Made by a program: the position numbers and the translations under genes. The notes beneath the pieces were generated by a model. It ran no database searches and had not been told where the DNA came from. It saw only the letters and a list, made by a program, of their open reading frames with translations. From positions 171,256,664-171,320,663 of the forward strand of contig CP136066.1 of assembly GCA_032622095.1 (NCBI GenBank): a stretch of DNA of 64,000 bases, read 5' to 3'. Positions 1-8,727 of this stretch are shown piece after piece; positions within the stretch are counted from its first letter, which is position 1; each line of letters begins with the position of its first letter. Source of the stretch: Siphonodentalium dalli (taxonomy: Eukaryota > Mollusca > Scaphopoda > Gadilida > Siphonodentaliidae).

Positions 1-165
1 CTATTTTTTTGGCTGATGTAAGTGAAAGAAGGCATCAGCAGCAAGAATAGCCACATCAAGCATGAGATATTCATTGGACTGAAAGACCAGGCTCTGTAAA
101 ATGCATTAAAATGCTTTAAAGTGACTCCCAGGAATCAAAAATGATAAAAAGCTATTTTTTGCCTT

Positions 166-167
166 TA
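166..167. other. Empty insertion target (TA) of the satellite unit
   Basis: In empty units the sequence reads GCCTTTAAAGCG. In filled units it reads GCCTTTA, then the insert beginning GGTTACAC and ending GTGTAACC, then TAAAGCG. The only duplicated bases are TA, so this TA is the target site. The surrounding TTTAAA is palindromic. A second TTTAAAG 49 bp upstream (115-121) is never occupied in this window. Confidence 0.9.
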
Positions 168-169
168 AA

Positions 170-191
170 GCGATAGCCCGCTTTTTCGCGG
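170..191. other. GC-rich patch with small hairpin beside the insertion target
   Basis: The patch GCGATAGCCCGCTTTTTCGCGG is the most GC- and CpG-rich stretch of an otherwise AT-rich unit and lies 3 bp from the insertion TA. It can form a 4-bp stem, CCGC (178-181) with GCGG (188-191), around TTTTTC. It recurs essentially unchanged in all complete units. On the minus strand positions 191-177 read CCGCGAAAAAGCGGG, which shares only the CGGG end and one central A with the mammalian CENP-B box pattern, so it is not a proper match. Confidence 0.5.
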
Positions 192-799
192 AATAATTGT
201 AACTCCCTACATTTCTTCAGAATTGCCCATCAATGGAAAAAATGTGTTCAAAAACAATATCACTTCTGTGGTTCTTTATTTATCACACACAATTTAACCC
301 CACCCCCTTTAACAAATTATTCATCAAAAAAGCACAATTTTCCACCACCAGTCATGTTCAGGCCCCATTTTCACTCAGTTTTAGGGGTCTGGTATTGCAA
401 ACTTGGATCAGCTATGGAAGACTGTTCAATATTCTTTCCATGAGAGAACTTCTGGTGATGTGAGGTCATTGAGTCCAGATCTGATCAGCTGAGCATCAAG
501 CGCATGACTTTATCAGCACATTGAAGAATAAAATATGACATTTTCAGGTCTGCAAGGGTGATCCAAGATAACTGGATGTGGGTGTATATTGAATTAGTTG
601 AATAAAGATATGCTCTCTTTGAATTGCTGAAGCATTTTCTTAAATGTGTCCAAGTTTTAGTGCTATTAACCTTCAAATGACCATACCCACCAGTGGAAAT
701 TACACACTTTTATGATATATATCTGTATATCACTGGCTATAAAATCCAAAATACTTGTCAAATTAGGTTCTTATAACAATTGATATATGTGTCGTTGAC

Positions 800-819
800 A
801 TGCCCATGTTATGGGTCAT
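800..819. repeat. Inverted repeat near the end of the unit
   Basis: CCCAT (803-807) and ATGGG (811-815) form a perfect 5-bp stem around GTT. Allowing one bulged T the stem extends outward with ATG/CAT to 800-819. The structure is present in nearly all units. In three units (near 46268, 53485 and 56184) one stem C is lost and a G on the other arm becomes A, which weakens the stem. No function is known. Confidence 0.6.
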
Positions 820-1067
820 TTGCATTATCATGTGACTATTACCACCTTGAATTTTTTTGAAAATACCTTGAAAAGTTGTCATTTTTTATGAAAAATCTTA
901 CTATTTTTTTGGCTGATGTAAGTGAAAGAAGGCATCAGCAGCAAGAATAGCCACATCAAGCATGAGATATTCATTGGACTGAAAGACCAGGCTCTGTAAA
1001 ATGCATTAAAATGCTTTAAAGTGACTCCCAGGAATCAAAAATGATAAAAAGCTATTTTTTGCCTTTA

Positions 1068-1521
1068 GGTTATTACACTGGTGTAAATGTTTTCCATAGG
1101 CCTCAGTGCTAACGTTTTAGCGTATAGTGTTGGCAATATAAATGTTGGGTCCAAAATTTTCTTTAAATCTGAAAAATTTACATTTTGGGAAACTTTTTAC
1201 ACAAAAAAATCATGTCTGTCTAGCAGGGAATTCGCCTTTAAATCTTATGTTTTCGTAACTAGTGTCAGAACCGCATAAAAAAATACCGTCATATTTTAGA
1301 CCACACCAAAAAATTCAAACTTCACTACAAAGGGTTAATTCCTGTGCCAATGGTTATTTTACCTATGGGAAATCATAGGGAAGAGGTGTGATGATTTTTT
1401 TCTGTGAAAAGCACACAAGGTTGTTGACCAATCAGGGCCCAGTGTCTATTTTATTCTCTCCTATATATTCCTCCCGCATCCGCTAGATGTCACTCGGAAC
1501 CTTATTTACACCAGTGTAACC
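1068..1521 (+). mobile_element. MITE-like insert, copy 1 (454 bp, extra-TTA subfamily)
   Basis: The insert begins GGTTATTACACTGGTG and ends CACCAGTGTAACC, flanked by TA at 1066-1067 and 1522-1523. The left end carries 3 extra bases (TTA repeated) compared with the right end and with most other copies. It also has TACCGTCAT near 1285 where later copies have TACAGTCAT. It holds a 6-bp inverted repeat CCTATG/CATAGG (1362-1379) and a CCAAT plus TATA-like pair near its right end. It encodes no recognisable transposase, so it would depend on enzymes supplied elsewhere. The TA duplication fits a Tc1/mariner-type mechanism, though the family is an inference. Confidence 0.88.
1428..1469 (+). promoter_or_regulatory. 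CCAAT box plus TATA-like string in the insert (possible promoter)
   Basis: CCAAT (1428-1432) is followed about 30 bp later by TATATATT (1462-1469), pointing toward the satellite unit on the right. The order and orientation resemble a polymerase II core promoter, and the same pair occurs in every complete insert copy about 93 and 59 bp before its right end. In AT-rich DNA such motifs also arise by chance, and there is no transcript evidence here. Confidence 0.25.
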
Positions 1522-2256
1522 TAAAGCGATAGCCCGCTTTTTCGCGGAATAATTGTAACTCCCTACATTTCTTCAGAATTGCCCATCAATGGAAAAAATG
1601 TGTTCAAAAACAATATCACTTCTGTGGTTCTTTATTTATCACACACAATTTAACCCCACCCCCTTTAACAAATTATTCATCAAAAAAGCACAATTTTCCA
1701 CCACCAGTCATGTTCAGGCCCCATTTTCACTCAGTTTTAGGGGTCTGGTATTGCAAACTTGGATCAGCTATGGAAGACTGTTCAATATTCTTTCCATGAG
1801 AGAACTTCTGGTGATGTGAGGTCATTGAGTCCAGATCTGATCAGCTGAGCATCAAGCGCATGACTTTATCAGCACATTGAAGAATAAAATATGACATTTT
1901 CAGGTCTGCAAGGGTGATCCAAGATAACTGGATGTGGGTGTATATTGAATTAGTTGAATAAAGATATGCTCTCTTTGAATTGCTGAAGCATTTTCTTAAA
2001 TGTGTCCAAGTTTTATTGCTATTAACCTTCAAATGACCATACCCACCAGTGGAAATTACACACTTTTATGATATATATCTGTATATCACTGGCTATAAAA
2101 TCCAAAATACTTGTCAAATTAGGTTCTTATAACAATTGATATATGTGTCGTTGACATGCCCATGTTATGGGTCATTTGCATTATCATGTGACTATTACCA
2201 CCTTGAATTTTTTTGAAAATACCTTGAAAAGTTGTCATTTTTTATGAAAAATCTTA

Positions 2257-5200
2257 CTATTTTTTTGGCTGATGTAAGTGAAAGAAGGCATCAGCAGCAA
2301 GAATAGCCACATCAAGCATGAGATATTCATTGGACTGAAAGACCAGGCTCTGTAAAATGCATTAAAATGCTTTAAAGTGACTCCCAGGAATCAAAAATGA
2401 TAAAAAGCTATTTTTTGCCTTTAAGCGATAGCCCGCTTTTTCGCGGAATAATTGTAACTCCCTACATTTCTTCAGAATTGCCCATCAATGGAAAAAATGT
2501 GTTCAAAAACAATATCACTTCTGTGGTTCTTTATTTATCACACACAATTTAACCCCACCCCCTTTAACAAATTATTCATCAAAAAAGCACAATTTTCCAC
2601 CACCAGTCATGTTCAGGCCCCATTTTCACTCAGTTTTAGGGGTCTGGTATTGCAAACTTGGATCAGCTATGGAAGACTGTTCAATATTCTTTCCATGAGA
2701 GAACTTCTGGTGATGTGAGGTCATTGAGTCCAGATCTGATCAGCTGAGCATCAAGCGCATGACTTTATCAGCACATTGAAGAATAAAATATGACATTTTC
2801 AGGTCTGCAAGGGTGATCCAAGATAACTGGATGTGGGTGTATATTGAATTAGTTGAATAAAGATATGCTCTCTTTGAATTGCTGAAGCATTTTCTTAAAT
2901 GTGTCCAAGTTTTAGTGCTATTAACCTTCAAATGACCATACCCACCAGTGGAAATTACACACTTTTATGATATATATCTGTATATCACTGGCTATAAAAT
3001 CCAAAATACTTGTCAAATTAGGTTCTTATAACAATTGATATATGTGTCGTTGACATGCCCATGTTATGGGTCATTTGCATTATCATGTGACTATTACCAC
3101 CTTGAATTTATTTGAAAATACCTTGAAAAGTTGTCATTTTTTATGAAAAATCTTACTATTTTTTTGGCTGATGTAAGTGAAAGAAGGCATCAGCAGCAAG
3201 AATAGCCACATCAAGCATGAGATATTCATTGGACTGAAAGACCAGGCTCTGTAAAATGCATTAAAATGCTTTAAAGTGACTCCCAGGAATCAAAAATGAT
3301 AAAAAGCTATTTTTTGCCTTTAAAGCGATAGCCCGCTTTTTCGCGGAATAATTGTAACTCCCTACATTTCTTCAGAATTGCCCATCAATGGAAAAAATGT
3401 GTTCAAAAACAATATCACTTCTGTGGTTCTTTATTTATCACACACAATTTAACCCCACCCCCTTTAACAAATTATTCATCAAAAAAGCACAATTTTCCAC
3501 CACCAGTCATGTTCAGGCCCCATTTTCACTCAGTTTTAGGGGTCTGGTATTGCAAACTTGGATCAGCTATGGAAGACTGTTCAATATTCTTTCCATGAGA
3601 GAACTTCTGGTGATGTGAGGTCATTGAGTCCAGATCTGATCAGCTGAGCATCAAGCGCATGACTTTATCAGCACATTGAAGAATAAAATATGACATTTTC
3701 AGGTCTGCAAGGGTGATCCAAGATAACTGGATGTGGGTGTATATTGAATTAGTTGAATAAAGATATGCTCTCTTTGAATTGCTGAAGCATTTTCTTAAAT
3801 GTGTCCAAGTTTTAGTGCTATTAACCTTCAAATGACCATACCCACCAGTGGAAATTACACACTTTTATGATATATATCTGTATATCACTGGCTATAAAAT
3901 CCAAAATACTTGTCAAATTAGGTTCTTATAACAATTGATATATGTGTCGTTGACATGCCCATGTTATGGGTCATTTGCATTATCATGTGACTATTACCAC
4001 CTTGAATTTTTTTGAAAATACCTTGAAAAGTTGTCATTTTTTATGAAAAATCTTACTATTTTTTTGGCTGATGTAAGTGAAAGAAGGCATCAGCAGCAAG
4101 AATAGCCACATCAAGCATGAGATATTCATTGGACTGAAAGACCAGGCTCTGTAAAATGCATTAAAATGCTTTAAAGTGACTCCCAGGAATCAAAAATGAT
4201 AAAAAGCTATTTTTTGCCTTTAAGCGATAGCCCGCTTTTTCGCGGAATAATTGTAACTCCCTACATTTCTTCAGAATTGCCCATCAATGGAAAAAATGTG
4301 TTCAAAAACAATATCACTTCTGTGGTTCTTTATTTATCACACACAATTTAACCCCACCCCCTTTAACAAATTATTCATCAAAAAAGCACAATTTTCCACC
4401 ACCAGTCATGTTCAGGCCCCATTTTCACTCAGTTTTAGGGGTCTGGTATTGCAAACTTGGATCAGCTATGGAAGACTGTTCAATATTCTTTCCATGAGAG
4501 AACTTCTGGTGATGTGAGGTCATTGAGTCCAGATCTGATCAGCTGAGCATCAAGCGCATGACTTTATCAGCACATTGAAGAATAAAATATGACATTTTCA
4601 GGTCTGCAAGGGTGATCCAAGATAACTGGATGTGGGTGTATATTGAATTAGTTGAATAAAGATATGCTCTCTTTGAATTGCTGAAGCATTTTCTTAAATG
4701 TGTCCAAGTTTTAGTGCTATTAACCTTCAAATGACCATACCCACCAGTGGAAATTACACACTTTTATGATATATATCTGTATATCACTGGCTATAAAATC
4801 CAAAATACTTGTCAAATTAGGTTCTTATAACAATTGATATATGTGTCGTTGACATGCCCATGTTATGGGTCATTTGCATTATCATGTGACTATTACCACC
4901 TTGAATTTTTTTGAAAATACCTTGAAAAGTTGTCATTTTTTATGAAAAATCTTACTATTTTTTTGGCTGATGTAAGTGAAAGAAGGCATCAGCAGCAAGA
5001 ATAGCCACATCAAGCATGAGATATTCATTGGACTGAAAGACCAGGCTCTGTAAAATGCATTAAAATGCTTTAAAGTGACTCCCAGGAATCAAAAATGATA
5101 AAAAGCTATTTTTTGCCTTTAAAGCGATAGCCCGCTTTTTCGCGGAATAATTGTAACTCCCTACATTTCTTCAGAATTGCCCATCAATGGAAAAAATGTG

Positions 5201-5854
5201 TTCAAAAACAATATCACTTCTGTGGTTCTTTATTTATCACACACAATTTAACCCCACCCCCTTTAACAAATTATTCATCAAAAAAGCACAATTTTCCACC
5301 ACCAGTCATGTTCAGGCCCCATTTTCACTCAGTTTTAGGGGTCTGGTATTGCAAACTTGGATCAGCTATGGAAGACTGTTCAATATTCTTTCCATGAGAG
5401 AACTTCTGGTGATGTGAGGTCATTGAGTCCAGATCTGATCAGCTGAGCATCAAGCGCATGACTTTATCAGCACATTGAAGAATAAAATATGACATTTTCA
5501 GGTCTGCAAGGGTGATCCAAGATAACTGGATGTGGGTGTATATTGAATTAGTTGAATAAAGATATGCTCTCTTTGAATTGCTGAAGCATTTTCTTAAATG
5601 TGTCCAAGTTTTAGTGCTATTAACCTTCAAATGACCATACCCACCAGTGGAAATTACACACTTTTATGATATATATCTGTATATCACTGGCTATAAAATC
5701 CAAAATACTTGTCAAATTAGGTTCTTATAACAATTGATATATGTGTCGTTGACATGCCCATGTTATGGGTCATTTGCATTATCATGTGACTATTACCACC
5801 TTGAATTTTTTTGAAAATACCTTGAAAAGTTGTCATTTTTTATGAAAAATCTTA
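2257..5854 (+). repeat. Units 3-6: four empty satellite units
   Basis: Units start at 2257, 3156, 4056 and 4955. Units 3 and 5 have lost one A at the insertion target (GCCTTTAAGCG near 2419-2427 and 4217-4225); units 4 and 6 have the standard GCCTTTAAAGCG. This alternation suggests a two-unit repeat. Unit 3 also has a private TTGAATTTATTTG near 3102-3114. Confidence 0.93.
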
Positions 5855-7210
5855 CTATTTTTTTGGCTGATGTAAGTGAAAGAAGGCATCAGCAGCAAGA
5901 ATAGCCACATCAAGCATGAGATATTCATTGGACTGAAAGACCAGGCTCTGTAAAATGCATTAAAATGCTTTAAAGTGACTCCCAGGAATCAAAAATGATA
6001 AAAAGCTATTTTTTGCCTTTAGGTTATTACACTGGTGTAAATGTTTTCCATAGGCCTCAGTGCTAACGTTTTAGCGTATAGTGTTGGCAATATAAATGTT
6101 GGGTCCAAAATTTTCTTTAAATCTGAAAAATTTACATTTTGGGAAACTTTTTACACAAAAAAATCATGTCTGTCTAGCAGGGAATTCGCCTTTAAATCTT
6201 ATGTTTTCGTAACTAGTGTCAGAACCGCATAAAAAAATACCGTCATATTTTAGACCACACCAAAAAATTCAAACTTCACTACAAAGGGTTAATTCCTGTG
6301 CCAATGGTTATTTTACCTATGGGAAATCATAGGGAAGAGGTGTGATGATTTTTTTCTGTGAAAAGCACACAAGGTTGTTGACCAATCAGGGCCCAGTGTC
6401 TATTTTATTCTCTCCTATATATTCCTCCCGCATCCGCTAGATGTCACTCGGAACCTTATTTACACCAGTGTAACCTAAAGCGATAGCCCGCTTTTTCGCG
6501 GAATAATTGTAACTCCCTACATTTCTTCAGAATTGCCCATCAATGGAAAAAATGTGTTCAAAAACAATATCACTTCTGTGGTTCTTTATTTATCACACAC
6601 AATTTAACCCCACCCCCTTTAACAAATTATTCATCAAAAAAGCACAATTTTCCACCACCAGTCATGTTCAGGCCCCATTTTCACTCAGTTTTAGGGGTCT
6701 GGTATTGCAAACTTGGATCAGCTATGGAAGACTGTTCAATATTCTTTCCATGAGAGAACTTCTGGTGATGTGAGGTCATTGAGTCCAGATCTGATCAGCT
6801 GAGCATCAAGCGCATGACTTTATCAGCACATTGAAGAATAAAATATGACATTTTCAGGTCTGCAAGGGTGATCCAAGATAACTGGATGTGGGTGTATATT
6901 GAATTAGTTGAATAAAGATATGCTCTCTTTGAATTGCTGAAGCATTTTCTTAAATGTGTCCAAGTTTTAGTGCTATTAACCTTCAAATGACCATACCCAC
7001 CAGTGGAAATTACACACTTTTATGATATATATCTGTATATCACTGGCTATAAAATCCAAAATACTTGTCAAATTAGGTTCTTATAACAATTGATATATGT
7101 GTCGTTGACATGCCCATGTTATGGGTCATTTGCATTATCATGTGACTATTACCACCTTGAATTTTTTTGAAAATACCTTGAAAAGTTGTCATTTTTTATG
7201 AAAAATCTTA
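5855..7210 (+). repeat. Unit 7: satellite unit carrying insert copy 2 (1,356 bp)
   Basis: Same structure and length as unit 2, starting 4,954 bp after it. The stretch from unit 2 to unit 6 therefore looks like one period of a five-unit pattern that restarts here, although units 8-9 do not continue the match. Confidence 0.93.
6022..6475 (+). mobile_element. MITE-like insert, copy 2 (454 bp, extra-TTA subfamily)
   Basis: Shares with copy 1 the two features that set the pair apart: GGTTATTACAC at the left end and TACCGTCAT in the middle. Flanked by the TA duplication like all copies. The shared private variants mean that copies 1 and 2 descend from one insert by array duplication. Confidence 0.88.
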
Positions 7211-8110
7211 CTATTTTTTTGGCTGATGTAAGTGAAAGAAGGCATCAGCAGCAAGAATAGCCACATCAAGCATGAGATATTCATTGGACTGAAAGACCAG
7301 GCTCTGTAAAATGCATTAAAATGCTTTAAAGTGACTCCCAGGAATCAAAAATGATAAAAAGCTATTTTTTGCCTTTAAAGCGATAGCCCGCTTTTTCGCG
7401 GAATAATTGTAACTCCCTACATTTCTTCAGAATTGCCCATCAATGGAAAAAATGTGTTCAAAAACAATATCACTTCTGTGGTTCTTTATTTATCACACAC
7501 AATTTAACCCCACCCCCTTTAACAAATTATTCATCAAAAAAGCACAATTTTCCACCACCAGTCATGTTCAGGCCCCATTTTCACTCAATTTTAGGGGTCT
7601 GGTATTGCAAACTTGGATCAGCTATGGAAGACTGTTCAATATTCTTTCCATGAGAGAACTTCTGGTGATGTGAGGTCATTGAGTCCAGATCTGATCAGCT
7701 GAGCATCAAGCGCATGACTTTATCAGCACATTGAAGAATAAAATATGACATTTTCAGGTCTGCAAGGGTGATCCAAGATAACTGGATGTGGGTGTATATT
7801 GAATTAGTTGAATAAAGATATGCTCTCTTTGAATTGCTGAAGCATTTTCTTAAATGTGTCCAAGTTTTAGTGCTATTAACCTTCAAATGACCATACCCAC
7901 CAGTGGAAATTACACACTTTTATGATATATATCTGTATATCACTGGCTATAAAATCCAAAATACTTGTCAAATTAGGTTCTTATAACAATTGATATATGT
8001 GTCGTTGACATGCCCATGTTATGGGTCATTTGCATTATCATGTGACTATTACCACCTTGAATTTTTTTGAAAATACCTTGAAAAGTTGTCATTTTTTATG
8101 AAAAATCTTA
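7211..8110 (+). repeat. Unit 8: empty satellite unit
   Basis: Standard empty unit with a private G-to-A change (CACTCAATTTTAGG near 7583-7596) that changes Ser to Asn in the 76-aa reading frame of the unit. Confidence 0.93.
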
Positions 8111-8256
8111 CTATTTTTTGGCTGATGTAAGTGAAAGAAGGCATCAGCAGCAAGAATAGCCACATCAAGCATGAGATATTCATTGGACTGAAAGACCAGG
8201 CTCTGTAAAATGCATTAAAATGCTTTAAAGTGACTCCCAGGAATCAAAAATGATAA

Positions 8257-8278
8257 AAAGCTATTTTTTGCCTTTAGG
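8257..8278 (+). promoter_or_regulatory. Splice-acceptor-like sequence at the satellite/insert junction
   Basis: The satellite supplies a pyrimidine-rich run, CTATTTTTTGCCTTTA, and the first base of the insert adds G, giving TTTTTTGCCTTTAG followed by G. This resembles a eukaryotic 3' splice site and exists only in filled units; empty units read TTTAAAG there. It is present at the left junction of all 14 inserts. Upstream ATGATAAAAAGC could hold a branch point. No transcript evidence is available. Confidence 0.2.
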
Positions 8279-8727
8279 TTACACTGGTGTAAATGTTTTC
8301 CATAGGCCTCAGTGCTAACGTTTTAGCGTATAGTGTTGGCAATATAAATGTTGGGTCCAAAATTTTCTTTAAATCTGAAAAATTTACATTTTGGGAAACT
8401 TTTTACACAAAAAAATCATGTCTGTCTAGCAGGGAATTCGCCTTTAAATCTTATGTTTTCGTAACTAGTGTCAGAACCGCATAAAAAAATACAGTCATAT
8501 TTTAGACCACACCAAAAAATTCAAACTTCACTACAAAGGGTTAATTCCTGTGCCAATGGTTATTTTACCTATGGGAAATCATAGGGAAGAGGTGTGATGA
8601 TTTTTTTCTGTGAAAAGCACACAAGGTTGTTGACCAATCAGGGCCCAGTGTCTATTTTATTCTCTCCTATATATTCCTCCCGCATCCGCTAGATGTCACT
8701 CGGAACCTTATTTACACCAGTGTAACC
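8277..8727 (+). mobile_element. MITE-like insert, copy 3 (451 bp, standard form)
   Basis: The standard form, with perfect 18-bp ends: GGTTACACTGGTGTAAAT at 8277-8294 and its exact complement at 8710-8727, flanked by TA. Each end contains a 14-bp near-perfect palindrome (TTACAC, 2 bp, GTGTAA). The middle has TACAGTCAT. Its short size, lack of a transposase and AT-richness are those of a non-autonomous DNA element. Confidence 0.9.

Larger units (their letters stand above)
1..900 (+). repeat. Unit 1: reference empty satellite unit (900 bp)
   Basis: This is an unmodified copy of the basic unit and serves as the map for the others. In order it holds: a T-run start (1-13), a near-copy of that start at 152-163, two TTTAAAG motifs (115-121 and 164-170) of which the second is the insertion target, a GC-rich patch (170-191), a C-rich tract near 300-310, overlapping palindromes AGATCT/TGATCA (477-487), AATAAA at 527-532 and 601-606, an AT palindrome GATATATATC (714-723), a TATAAAA string (738-744) and an inverted repeat at 800-819. 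None of these is proven functional. I recognise no known satellite family in it. Confidence 0.95.
901..2256 (+). repeat. Unit 2: satellite unit carrying insert copy 1 (1,356 bp)
   Basis: A normal satellite unit interrupted at its TA target by insert copy 1 (1068-1521). A private G-to-T change near 2015 alters the minus-strand reading frame of this unit. Units 2 and 7 carry the only two inserts of the subfamily with an extra TTA in the left end. Confidence 0.95.

Noticed and set aside
166-173. TTTAAA as a longer (4-6 bp) target duplication
   Set aside because: Comparing filled and empty units accounts for only two duplicated bases; the remaining TT and AA are single-copy flanks.
177-191. True CENP-B box
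   Set aside because: Only CGGG and one A of the required pattern are in place; the TTCG part is not in register.
233-463. 76-aa plus-strand reading frame repeated in each unit
   Set aside because: It has no recognisable domain, is frameshifted or extended in some units, the changes seen alter the protein, and its repetition follows from tandem copying.
485-676. 63-aa minus-strand reading frame repeated in most units
   Set aside because: A premature stop (TTCAATAAAG variant, CTCTATGAATT in unit 24) breaks it in ten units, and no family resemblance is seen.
738-744. TATAAAA in each satellite unit as a promoter
   Set aside because: It lies in AT-rich sequence with no supporting upstream element or downstream gene, so it is not called as a feature.
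1087-1278. 63-aa reading frame inside the insert as a transposase remnant
   Set aside because: It is too short, lacks any transposase motif and is frameshifted in copies 9-11 and 13. The insert is better described as non-autonomous.
1068-1521. piggyBac or hAT origin of the insert
   Set aside because: The duplication is TA only, not TTAA or 8 bp, and the ends do not begin CCC or CAG as usual for those families. Tc1/mariner-type is favoured; an element with AT/TA duplication such as ISL2EU remains possible.
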